Shown: positions 15,438 to 23,066 of the stretch, piece by piece | Position numbering within the stretch: the first letter of the stretch is position 1 | Layout: every line of letters begins with the position of its first letter | Position numbers and translations under genes: made by a program | NCBI GenBank assembly: GCA_036821845.1 | Contig: DAISIT010000019.1 | Location: 1-39,755, forward strand | Origin: JAEUMD01 sp937950105 | GTDB lineage: Bacteria; Pseudomonadota; Alphaproteobacteria; Rhizobiales; Hyphomicrobiaceae | Direction of reading: 5' to 3' | Length of the DNA: 39,755 bases | Notes under the pieces: model-generated | The model's database searches: none | What the model saw: only the letters and a program-made list of their open reading frames with translations | What the model was told of the DNA's origin: nothing

Positions 15438-15875
15438 ATGCCGTCGCTGTTCACCAAACGCACCTTGCTGCAGTTGCTCGCCGCGGCACTCGTCGCGCCC
15501 CTGTCCCATATGCTGTTGCGCCCAGCGCATGCGGCACCGGAGCCGATCCTGCCCGCGGAGCCGGCTTCCGCCATGCCGGCCGGGGCCTTGCAGATCGTCG
15601 TGTTCGAGGCGCCCGGCTGCATCTACTGCAACCTGTTCCGCCGCCACGTGCTGCCCGCCTACACCGCGTCGCCACGCGCCAGCGACATTCCGCTGCGCTT
15701 TCTCGACCTCAACGAGGACGCCGCCGTCGCCGCGCTCGGCCTCGACGGTGCCATCGACACGGTGCCGACCGCCGTCCTGCTGCACAACAACCGCGAGATC
15801 GGCCGCATTCCCGGTTACGTCGGGCCGGAGAACTTCTTTCATGCGGTGAGCCACCTGCTTGCGCAGGTGGAATAG
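15438..15875 (+). CDS. Secreted thioredoxin-fold protein
   Basis: The 145-aa product has a signal peptide (KRTLLQLLAAALVAPLSHML, cleavage near AHA-APEP). Its thioredoxin fold has the active site FEAPGCIYCNLF (Cys61-Ile-Tyr-Cys64) and a cis-Pro segment in DTVPTAVLLHNNREIGRIPGY. It resembles SoxW/SoxS-like and other small periplasmic thiol reductants. It begins 83 nt after the NicO gene on the same strand and may be its third operon member, perhaps keeping thiols of metal-site proteins reduced (inference). A TTG at 15393 opens the same frame earlier but would bury the signal peptide, so ATG 15438 is preferred. The last codons contain an 8-bp stem (CCACCTGC and GCAGGTGG). Confidence 0.8.
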   Translation: MPSLFTKRTLLQLLAAALVAPLSHMLLRPAHAAPEPILPAEPASAMPAGALQIVVFEAPGCIYCNLFRRHVLPAYTASPRASDIPLRFLDLNEDAAVAALGLDGAIDTVPTAVLLHNNREIGRIPGYVGPENFFHAVSHLLAQVE

Positions 15876-15937
15876 CTGCGCTCTCCCCCGAGGCGTTGTC
15901 ACATCCCGGCCGTTGCGCTTTGATACGCGGCAGCCCG

Positions 15938-16071
15938 AGCGCTATCCGATCAGACGGAACCGCGTTGCGGTTCACTGATCGGATGCAAGCGCTCTGGTTC
16001 CAAGCTGCTAGAGCATCTTTATCCGGCCGCTGAATCGCCGAAGGCGATTCCGTGCAATCGGAGATGCTTTA
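15938..16071. repeat. Dispersed 134-bp palindromic intergenic element, copy A
   Basis: Two adjacent hairpin units. Unit 1 (about 15938-15993) is AGCGCT...CCGATCA...GAACCGC / GCGGTTC...TGATCGG...AGCGCT, a nested dyad. Unit 2 (about 16010-16070) has outer arms AGCATCT/AGATGCT and inner arms AATCGCC/GGCGATT. It is almost identical to copy B at 25336-25470. It separates the thioredoxin gene from the TRAP-type protein gene. Confidence 0.9.
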
Positions 16072-16098
16072 GGGATGACCCCGCGTGGAGGGCACGTC

Positions 16099-17226
16099 AT
16101 GCAGCGCCGCGAGTTCCTGAAGACGACCGGTGCCGCCGCCATCGCCGCACCGGCGACCGTGCTTGCGGCCAGCGTCACCGCGGCCACGCACGCACAAGCC
16201 GCCGAGCCCGCGCGCGCCGCACTCGATACGCCCTCGATCCATGCCGGCTTGCGCACGCTGCGGCTGCATTCGCCGCTGCTCGACGCCAGGGGCTCGGCGG
16301 GCGATCAGGCCCGGCGTCTCGCGCATCGCCTCGCGACAGCAGCGGATGGCCGTTGGCACCTAGAACGCGCCGCACCGGATACAGCCGCTGATCGGCCCCG
16401 CGCCAGCTCGCTGGTGGCGGTCGCGTCCGGTCATGCGGACCTGAGTCTCGACCTCGCTTCAGAAGTCCCGGTCCGCCGGCCGGACGACGCCTACTTCGCA
16501 GGGCTTCCGGGCGGCATCGGCATGGACGCCGCTGCGCTCGACGGTTGGCTGAGGGCCGGCGGCGGTCAGGAACTCTGGGACGAACTGATGGGCGAGATCG
16601 GTGCCAAGCCGCTGCTCGCCGGTTGTACCGGGGCGGCCCCGACGCTCTGGTCTCGCACACCGATCGAAACGACCGCCGACCTCGGAGGCCGTGCGGTTGC
16701 GCTGAGCGCGGCCGGAGCCATGGTCGCCGACGCCCTCGGCACCGTTGCGCGAATGACGGGATCGGAACCTGTCGATGCGCTCGCGACCGGCGCCATCGAC
16801 ATCGCCGAGACGCCCGATGCCAGCGTGGCGACGCGACAGCGCTTCGCTGGCGCCGCGCCCTATGGCTACGCCAGCCCGTTCGCAAATCACGGCCAAACCA
16901 TCGCGCTGCACGTCCGCCGCGCGCTTTGGGACACCATGACGGCCGGCGACCGCGCCCTGCTCGAAGGCATCGCGGCGGAAGCGCTGGCGGTGGCGCACGC
17001 CGACCATGCCGCCGACCGTGTCATGGCGGCGATGGTCTGGGCGGCCTCGCCCGGCCTGCTGCCATCGCTGCGGCCGCTCGCAGCGGATGTCGGGCCGGCC
17101 GTGCGCACGCTGGCGGCCACCGTCGTCGCCGAGGCGGCCGCAAATGCCGCCATCACGCGTCGCATCGACGCGAGCTATATGGCTTTCCGCCGCGCCACCC
17201 TGACGGACGTCTTTCCCGTCGCCTGA
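16099..17226 (+). CDS. TRAP-type periplasmic substrate-binding protein (DctP-like), Tat-exported
   Basis: The 375-aa product begins MQRREFLKTTGAAAIAAPAT, a twin-arginine signal, with GGAGGG as ribosome site just upstream. The body has the order of DctP-family receptors of the TakP/lactate type: PGGIGMDAAALDGWLRAGGGQELWDEL, then an AGCTG loop, an LGGRAVAL strand, and DALATGAIDIAETPD. Family knowledge: such proteins bind carboxylates for DctQM permeases. No dctQ or dctM is adjacent, so it is an orphan. The usual EW dipeptide that contacts metal and ligand (ATEWVGP-type) reads AETPDA here and the conserved GNTG reads GCTG, so the ligand is probably non-standard. The sequence is unusually Ala-rich (Ala runs in the C-terminal third). 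Confidence 0.7.
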   Translation: MQRREFLKTTGAAAIAAPATVLAASVTAATHAQAAEPARAALDTPSIHAGLRTLRLHSPLLDARGSAGDQARRLAHRLATAADGRWHLERAAPDTAADRPRASSLVAVASGHADLSLDLASEVPVRRPDDAYFAGLPGGIGMDAAALDGWLRAGGGQELWDELMGEIGAKPLLAGCTGAAPTLWSRTPIETTADLGGRAVALSAAGAMVADALGTVARMTGSEPVDALATGAIDIAETPDASVATRQRFAGAAPYGYASPFANHGQTIALHVRRALWDTMTAGDRALLEGIAAEALAVAHADHAADRVMAAMVWAASPGLLPSLRPLAADVGPAVRTLAATVVAEAAANAAITRRIDASYMAFRRATLTDVFPVA

Positions 17227-17431
17227 TCGCCCGACTACGGGTGCCGCCGGTGTGGCCGTGACATTGCGGCACACAAGCGACAACTGCACTCTCCACCCAG
17301 CTCTTAATCGCCTGCCGACTCGGGGCTATCACAGGTCGTCGCGGCGCGTTATCGTTCCGCCGTCATCGCAACCCGAGTGGCGCACACTGCCCACCCGGAG
17401 ATATTCGGCTCCAGCACCGGGAGGACCCGCC

Positions 17432-17749
17432 ATGAGCACCGAGTATATCACCGACGTGAAACGCTATGCCGCCGCCGCCGACGAGAAAGCCGTCGCCGGC
17501 ATCGTCAAGCATCTCGGCATCGCGCTGAAGAGCAAGGATGCATCCGCCGTCTCGTGCTCGAGCAAGGACGAACTGGAGCGCGTGCGCGACAGCTGGCTGA
17601 AGAAGAAGCTGAAGCTCACCGACGACGACAAGGCCCTCGATGCCGCCATCAAGGAGGTGTGCGAAAAGATGAAGGCCGACAAGAACAAGCAGCGCGTGAC
17701 GTTCTATTACCTGCTGGCCGAAAAGTACGGCAAGCTCGGTACGCTCTGA
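17432..17749 (+). CDS. DUF2853 family small protein
   Basis: The 105-aa cytosolic protein starts MSTEYITDVKRYAAAADEKAV with GGGAGGACC upstream. AGIVKHLGIALKSKDASAVS, RDSWLKKKLKL and a C-terminal RVTFYYLLAEKYGKL match the compact helical DUF2853 family widespread in Alphaproteobacteria and Bacteroidetes. Function is unknown. A frame extension back to 17252 is not conserved-looking and lacks a ribosome site. The gene stands alone, with a terminator 26 nt downstream. Confidence 0.88.
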   Translation: MSTEYITDVKRYAAAADEKAVAGIVKHLGIALKSKDASAVSCSSKDELERVRDSWLKKKLKLTDDDKALDAAIKEVCEKMKADKNKQRVTFYYLLAEKYGKLGTL

Positions 17750-17774
17750 TCGACTATCAGCATCGGAATGCGAG

Positions 17775-17803
17775 CGAAGCCCTGGCCATGAGCCGGGGCT
17801 TCG
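17775..17803 (+). terminator. Terminator of the DUF2853 gene
   Basis: The stem CGAAGCCC/GGGCTTCG with an 13-nt loop is followed by TTCGTTTCG, a weak T-rich tail. Confidence 0.65.
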
Positions 17804-17834
17804 TTCGTTTCGCCCGGCTCAAGGGCAGCGCTAA

Positions 17835-18124
17835 GCGCTGCGATTCCAAACGATCGCACCCTTCCTGAGGGAGCGATTCACGTTCTCGATGAAGCGCCGA
17901 GCGCTGCCATCTCGAACGATCGCACCCTTCCTGAGGGAGCGATTCACGTTCTCGATGAAGCGCCGAGCGNNNNNNNNNNNNNNNNNNNNNNNNNNNNNNN
18001 NNNNNNNNNNNNNNNNNNNNNNNNNNNNNNNNNNNNNNNNNNNNNNNNNNNNNNNNNNNNNNNNNNNNNCGATTCACGTTCTCGATGAAGCGCCGAGCGC
18101 TGCCATCTCGAACGATCGCACCCT
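17835..18124. repeat. 66-bp tandem repeat, interrupted by an assembly gap
   Basis: CGATCGCACCCTTCCTGAGG starts units at 17851 and 17917 (period 66), preceded by a diverged partial unit from about 17835. After the gap the repeat resumes at 18070 and ends with CGATCGCACCC next to the stop codon of the minus-strand gene. Units contain palindromic pieces (CCTTCCTGAGGG, CGATCG, AGCGCT). On the minus strand they contain GTGAATCG followed about 16-18 nt later by CGATCG, an arrangement also seen in the dnaE2 5' repeats. ORFs through it are not credible genes. Confidence 0.92.
17970..18069. other. Assembly gap of exactly 100 N inside the tandem repeat
   Basis: The unresolved stretch is exactly 100 N, the conventional placeholder for a gap of unknown size. 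The flanking units do not stay in the 66-bp phase across it (18047 against an expected 18049). The real array is therefore of unknown length and probably collapsed. Confidence 0.98.
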
Positions 18125-18893
18125 AGCGCCCCGCCACCGCGATTCCCGCGAGCCACGCCTCGATCTGCGCGAGGCAGCGCTGGCTGTGCAGCACGCGCAG
18201 CGTCTCGTCGGCCGCCGGCAGCGGCGCGATCGGTCTCAAACGAATGGTGCGCACCGGCTGATCGGGGAACGAGACCGCGTACATGCCGACATCGGCGCCG
18301 ACGGACGCGGGCCACTTCGCCGTTGCCGACCCGACCGCGAACGAGGCTTCGCCGCGCCGCTGATCCTGACGGTTGACGACGATCACGGTCAGCGGCTTGC
18401 CGGGCTTCGACCGTAACAGATCGAGCGCGACCCCCTTCTCGATGCAGACGTCGCCGCCTGCATCGATCGGCACCATGCGCCACGAGAACGACGGCTTCGC
18501 TTCGGCCGGAGCAGGCGCCGCGCCGCGCGTGCCCGAAGGCGCCACCGATCTCACCGCGCCGACCACCGATTCGTCGGCCCGCTTCTGCCGCGCCATGGCG
18601 TTGACGACATCGTTCCAGAGCCCCTCATTGCGCGCCTCGCCCCTGGAAATGTCGGCGATCATCGCTTTCGACGGGCCCTTGATCTCCTGCGTGCGGCCCG
18701 ACGGCAGCATGACGCGGATACGCGCACCCTTGGGCAGATCGAGCGCGGCGCTGTCCGGCAGCACAGCTCCCGCCTTGAGCGCGGGCGCGGTCGAACTGAG
18801 CACGATCACGTCGGCCCGCGCCGCCGGAGCGCCCATCAAAGCGACCCCACCGGCCACGACCGCCGCCGCCCAGATCTTCTCGAATTGGCCCAT
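18123..18893 (-). CDS. Secreted FecR-like domain protein partnered with CHASE2
   Basis: The 256-aa product has a signal peptide (KIWAAAVVAGGVALMGAPAARA). The following segment VIVLSSTAPALKAGAVLPDS, then LPKGARIRVMLPSGRTQEIKGPSKAMI, has the strand-turn pattern and the SG...KGP end of FecR-type ligand-sensing domains. The C-terminal half (GDVCIEKGVALDLLRSKPGK, then VVNRQDQRRGEASFAVGS) is not recognised; two Cys may form a disulphide. ATG 18893 is preceded by AAGGAGG. The gene lies 57 nt after the CHASE2 gene on the same strand; FecR and CHASE2 proteins are often neighbours in other bacteria. The last codon abuts the 66-bp tandem array. FecR assignment is by pattern only. Confidence 0.6.
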   Translation of the reverse strand: MGQFEKIWAAAVVAGGVALMGAPAARADVIVLSSTAPALKAGAVLPDSAALDLPKGARIRVMLPSGRTQEIKGPSKAMIADISRGEARNEGLWNDVVNAMARQKRADESVVGAVRSVAPSGTRGAAPAPAEAKPSFSWRMVPIDAGGDVCIEKGVALDLLRSKPGKPLTVIVVNRQDQRRGEASFAVGSATAKWPASVGADVGMYAVSFPDQPVRTIRLRPIAPLPAADETLRVLHSQRCLAQIEAWLAGIAVAGR

Positions 18894-18950
18894 CCCTGCT
18901 GCCTCCTTCACGTGATCTTCGAATCTGATTGCCGCCCCGGCCTCCAGCGC

Positions 18951-20177
18951 TCAGCTCCCGATCGCCGAGCGTAGCACGCGCGCCACGATGGCCGCACCGA
19001 TCAACGCCGCGACCAGCGCCGGCAGCGGCACGATCGCCTGCGATTGCCACAACACGATGGCACTGACGGCGCCGACGAGGCCGGTGCCGAGGGCCAGCAG
19101 CGCCATCAGCACGAAACGGCGACGCGCCGCGAACCAGCCGGCGAGCGCCCCGAGCAGCGTCGCCGCGAACGCCAGCATCGCCGCCGGCACAGTGCCGATC
19201 TCCTCGAGCGCGCGGCCGTCGAGCAGCCCGGCGAGAACCTGCGCATGCACCGCGACGCCGAGCATCTCTTCTCCGGTGACGCGCGTCAGCGGCGTCGGAT
19301 GACGGTCACGCCCGTCGACATCGGCACCGATCAGCACCACGCGATTGTGCAGTTGCGCCTCGATGGCACGCGACAGGGCGCCGTCAGGATCGCGATCCGC
19401 CGCCAGCACGCTGTCGGCATCGAGTGTCAGGAAGGTGTCGCCGCCGCCACGCGGCTCGCGCAGCCACGGTATGCGCCGCGCTTCGGGCCAAGACGACACG
19501 CCAGCGGCTTTCGCAAGGGCTTCGGCGAACGCGAGGTGGAACGTCGAGCCGGGATGGCGTGCAGCGCGTGCCCGCACCACATTGCCCTGCCCCGCCTCCT
19601 GCACGTCGTAACGCAGGTTGAAGAAGCCGAACGGCAGCCCGGTCTCCGTCAGGAACCGCGTCTGCCAGTCGCGGCGACGCTCGATCAGCGGCGTGCGCTC
19701 GTCGGCACCGCCGAGGACGACCGTCGCCCGACGGCGCTGCAGCGATGCGGCAAAGGCGCGATCCTTGTCGGGCTCGGTCGCCTGGTCGAGCAGCAGGTCG
19801 AGACCGATGACGCGCGCCCCGAGGCGGTCCACAGCCTCGGTGATGTCGGTCAGCCGCTTGCGGTCGATCGGCGACACGTAAGGAAGGTCGGCGATGGTCT
19901 CGTCACGGATCAGCACCAGCGCGATGCGTGCATGCGGCTCGGTCGGACGATCCGCGACAAGGGCGATCTGAAGATCGTTCGAATATTCGATCAACTTGAC
20001 GAGTTGGTGCGGCATCCAGCCCGGCACCAGCACCTTGAGGTACCAGTCGGCGGGCAGCCGGGGCAGGATCGCCGCCCCTGCCAGGGCCAGGAGAACCGCG
20101 ACCGTGGTCCCCACGGCACGCCCGCGCCGGCTGCCGAATTCGATGCCTGAACGGCCCCGCGCTCCCGCGAAAAACAT
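18951..20177 (-). CDS. CHASE2-domain membrane sensor without output domain
   Basis: The product is about 408 aa. One N-terminal helix (GTTVAVLLALAGAAILP) precedes a large extracytoplasmic CHASE2 domain, with IALVLIRDETIADLPYVSPI, DRLGARVIGLDLLLD, NRVVLIGADVDGRDRHPTPL and the MLGVAVHAQVLAGLLDGRAL end motif. Three C-terminal helices follow. Family knowledge: CHASE2 senses unknown signals and is normally fused to kinase, cyclase or GGDEF outputs. None is present here, so output must be through a partner. It is the first gene of a pair with the FecR-like protein and diverges from the GTPase operon across 216 bp. The start at 20177 has a GGGGGA ribosome site; 20207 is possible. Confidence 0.85.
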   Translation of the reverse strand: MFFAGARGRSGIEFGSRRGRAVGTTVAVLLALAGAAILPRLPADWYLKVLVPGWMPHQLVKLIEYSNDLQIALVADRPTEPHARIALVLIRDETIADLPYVSPIDRKRLTDITEAVDRLGARVIGLDLLLDQATEPDKDRAFAASLQRRRATVVLGGADERTPLIERRRDWQTRFLTETGLPFGFFNLRYDVQEAGQGNVVRARAARHPGSTFHLAFAEALAKAAGVSSWPEARRIPWLREPRGGGDTFLTLDADSVLAADRDPDGALSRAIEAQLHNRVVLIGADVDGRDRHPTPLTRVTGEEMLGVAVHAQVLAGLLDGRALEEIGTVPAAMLAFAATLLGALAGWFAARRRFVLMALLALGTGLVGAVSAIVLWQSQAIVPLPALVAALIGAAIVARVLRSAIGS

Positions 20178-20393
20178 GCGCGCTCCCCCTGCCCCCGCAG
20201 CTTGCACCCGGCCGGATCGAAGCCCTGACCGGGGCCGTACGACAGGCTAACGCTACGGTGAACAACAGATTCTCTTTATGCAAGGCTTGGTATAGAGTGA
20301 GACTTGGGGAGTTTCTGCGGCATCTCGTGCTCGGGCTCGTGGCCGGCGCCGCGGGACGCGGGCTCGAACGTATCCGGACAGAGGTTTTCGACC

Positions 20394-20702
20394 ATGAACG
20401 CGACATCGCTCAGCGCATTGCGTACGGCGCCGCAGGCTCGCGATTCCCAGGACGAGAGAATGGACCAGATTCGCGAGCTGCTGGTCGGTGACATCCTGCG
20501 CCAGACGGAAGCGCGCCTCGACAATCTCGAGTCGCGGCTCAAGGACCTCGAGAGCACGGTGTCGAGCCGCGTCTCCGCGCTGCATGCGCGCATCGAGGCG
20601 CTGTCGGGCGAGGTCGGCGCCGACCGCCGCTCCACGTTCGACGAATTGGCCAAAAGCGTGCTGGAGCTCGGCGAGCACATCAAGCGCATCGCGCGGGATT
20701 GA
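20394..20702 (+). CDS. Small coiled-coil protein opening the GTPase operon
   Basis: The 102-aa product starts MNATSLSALRTAPQARDSQD, with AGAGG 10 nt upstream. From about residue 20 it is heptad-patterned (RQTEARLDNLESRLKDLEST, then RVSALHARIEALSGEVGADR), predicting a parallel coiled coil. There is no signal peptide, membrane helix or known catalytic motif. It lies 63 nt before the OmpA-type gene. It may be a cytosolic adaptor for the helical N-terminus of that protein, or regulate the GTPase (inference). The frame is open further upstream (20304), but those residues look non-coding. Confidence 0.75.
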   Translation: MNATSLSALRTAPQARDSQDERMDQIRELLVGDILRQTEARLDNLESRLKDLESTVSSRVSALHARIEALSGEVGADRRSTFDELAKSVLELGEHIKRIARD

Positions 20703-20765
20703 CGGCGCGGATGGCGTCGGGCAGCGCAAGCATGACACGCATGAATCGGGAGTGACGACACCGGG

Positions 20766-23066
20766 ATGTCGCAGGGCGTCACGAAGCTCAAGCAATTGCT
20801 GTTCGACAACGAGACGGCGACGCTCGCTGATCTCGCGCGCCGTCTCGACCTGCTCGCGGCCGATGGCGCGGCGACGCGCGAGGACTTGTTGCGCGCGCTC
20901 GCCGAGGCCAGCGACAGCACGCGCAAGGACCTCACGCGAGAGATCGCGAGCGGGCTCGACGGCGCGCGCCAGTCGAGCGAGGCGACCCGCGCCGAACTGA
21001 CCCGCCGCCTCGATCAGGTGTTCGCCCGCGCCGGTGACGACGAGGCGCTGACCCGCGCCGTCGCAGCCATCATCGATCGCGCCCTGGTCGATGCCGAGAA
21101 GCAGCGCCATGAACCGCTGGCGGAGGCGGTGGCACCGCTGGTCGTCAGGACGGTGCGCGCCGAGATCCGCAACAGCCGCGACGAGATCGTCGAGGCCATC
21201 TATCCGATGACCGGCCAGATGGTGCGCGCCTACGTGGCGAGCGCGATGAAGGACCTCGTCGCCGAGGTCAACCGGCGGCTCGAGCAGAACCCGTTGATGC
21301 TGCGCCTGCGCAGCCTGACCACCGGCCGCTCGATGGCCGAGCTGGCGATCGCCGATTCTCAGCGGCTGCAGGTCGAGGAACTGCTGCTCGTCGCACGCGG
21401 CAGCGGCGAACTGATCGCACGCTGGCCCCAGCCGCACGCCGGACAGCCGACGAGCAACCACGATCACGTGCTCGGCGGCGTTCTCACCGCCATCAATTCG
21501 TTCGTTTCCGAGGCGCTCGAGAGTGACGAGAACTCACTGCGCCAGATCGATCTCGGCCAGTCGACGGTGTATCTGCGCGCCTCACCCGGTCTGCTGCTCG
21601 CGGCCAAATGCTCCGGCACCGCGGCGCGATCGGTCGAGCGCATCATCGACGACGAATTCCTCGCGACCGTTGCGCAACTCGCGCCCTCTGCCGGCAACTC
21701 TGCAACGGTGAGCGAAGAGCTGGCGGCACTCGGACCGCGCCTCGAGGAACGCCTCGACGAGAAGCACGCAGAGCTCGCGAGCCCCGGCGGCGTCAGTCCT
21801 CTCAGGCTCGTCGCCGCGGTGGTCGGATTGCCACTGCTGGCCTGGATCGGCTGGAGCACGTATGTGCGCTACGAGACCGGCCGCGTGCGCGAGGTGGCCA
21901 CCGCCATCATCGAAACCAGTGGCGACATCAAGGGCTATCCGACCCGCCTCATGGTCAGCCCGCGCGGCAAGCTCGTAACCATCACCGGCCTCGCGCCCTC
22001 GGCGGACGCGCAGACCGCGATCGGCCGACGTCTCGCGGTGGCGTTGCCCGGATCCGAGATCGACAATCAGCTCGCCGTCCTGCCGCAATCGGCGCCGGAC
22101 CAGACGCCGGAGATCGCGGGCCTGCGCCGTCAACTGGCCGAGCTGACCGCCGAGCTGCCGCGCCAGATCGCGACCCGCGCGCTCGACCGAGCGTCGGAAA
22201 GCCTCGCCGCCGCCGCCGGCGAGCTGGACCAGCTTGCCGCACACTCGTCCGCTGCGTCCGCGGCTGGTGCCACGGCGGCGGCCTCCGCTGCCGCCAGGGC
22301 GAGCGTGCCCGGCGTCGCCGAGGCCCGCAAGACCCTCGCCGGGTTGCGCAGCGCGCTCGATCCGTCGAGTGGCGGAATCGATGGTGCCGCCATCGCTGCA
22401 CGCATCGACGCCGTTACCGCCGCCATCGCCGCTACCGCTGACCGTCTCGGCCGCGCGGCGCATCCGACCGACGGCTCGTCCGCAACACGGGCACCTGCGG
22501 TTGCGCAAAAGAGCCCGGCATCGACCGCAACGGATCGAACGCCTGCCGGATTCGCCGCGGATGCCGAGCGCCTTGCGGCCCAGGCCGCACGCCTGTCGAG
22601 CGTCGCCACCGCGTTGCTGCAGGCCGAAGTGGTGCGCGCCGCGATTCCGCCGCCTCCCGCTCCCGTCGTCGCCGCCGCGCCGGCACCACCGAGCGCGTTC
22701 GACCGGCTCACCCAGTATGTCCGCACCAACGCCGTCTTCTTCGCCGAGGACACGACGCTGCGCGATGCGACCGTCGCAGCGGCGCAGGTCGACCGGCTTG
22801 CTGCGCTGATGCGCGAGAGCGGCGCCTTCGTCCGCGTGGTCGGCTATACCGACGGGCGCGGGACGCCATCGCGCAACACCACGCTGTCGCAGTCGCGCGC
22901 ACTTCTGGTTCTGAACATGCTGCGCGACCGCGGCGTGCCGCCCGCGCAGATGATCGCGGTCGGCCGGGAATCGCTGCTCGACATCTCACCCGATACGGGC
23001 CCCGCAAGCGCCAACCGCCGCGTCGAGTTCGAGATCGGCTTCATCGGCGAAGGCGCGGCGCGATGA
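20766..23066 (+). CDS. OmpA-family membrane protein with cytosolic roadblock/longin-like domain
   Basis: The 766-aa product has domains in this order. Residues 1-200 are a helical region with IVEAIYPMTGQMVRAYVASA and LRLRSLTTGRSMAEL. Residues about 203-300 (VEELLLVARGSGELIARW, then VLGGVLTAINSFVSEAL and SPGLLLAAKCSG) are an alpha/beta segment whose pattern resembles roadblock/longin folds. A single helix spans 346-367. A BON-like fold covers about 375-440. An Ala-rich coiled coil runs about 445-640. The C-terminus is an OmpA peptidoglycan-binding domain with VVGYTDGRGTPSRNTTLSQSR and ASANRRVEFEI. Topology would place the N-terminus in the cytosol and the OmpA domain in the periplasm. Its stop overlaps the GTPase start (ATGA). 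From memory this architecture recurs beside small GTPases in other phyla; its function is not established. Confidence 0.85.
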   Translation: MSQGVTKLKQLLFDNETATLADLARRLDLLAADGAATREDLLRALAEASDSTRKDLTREIASGLDGARQSSEATRAELTRRLDQVFARAGDDEALTRAVAAIIDRALVDAEKQRHEPLAEAVAPLVVRTVRAEIRNSRDEIVEAIYPMTGQMVRAYVASAMKDLVAEVNRRLEQNPLMLRLRSLTTGRSMAELAIADSQRLQVEELLLVARGSGELIARWPQPHAGQPTSNHDHVLGGVLTAINSFVSEALESDENSLRQIDLGQSTVYLRASPGLLLAAKCSGTAARSVERIIDDEFLATVAQLAPSAGNSATVSEELAALGPRLEERLDEKHAELASPGGVSPLRLVAAVVGLPLLAWIGWSTYVRYETGRVREVATAIIETSGDIKGYPTRLMVSPRGKLVTITGLAPSADAQTAIGRRLAVALPGSEIDNQLAVLPQSAPDQTPEIAGLRRQLAELTAELPRQIATRALDRASESLAAAAGELDQLAAHSSAASAAGATAAASAAARASVPGVAEARKTLAGLRSALDPSSGGIDGAAIAARIDAVTAAIAATADRLGRAAHPTDGSSATRAPAVAQKSPASTATDRTPAGFAADAERLAAQAARLSSVATALLQAEVVRAAIPPPPAPVVAAAPAPPSAFDRLTQYVRTNAVFFAEDTTLRDATVAAAQVDRLAALMRESGAFVRVVGYTDGRGTPSRNTTLSQSRALLVLNMLRDRGVPPAQMIAVGRESLLDISPDTGPASANRRVEFEIGFIGEGAAR

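Noticed and set aside
17835..18124. CRISPR array
   Set aside because: The 66-bp units are directly adjacent without unique spacers, and no cas genes are present.
17757..18483. ORFs running through the 66-bp repeats and the N gap
   Set aside because: They are translated through 100 undefined bases, and the peptides are just the repeat unit read in frame.
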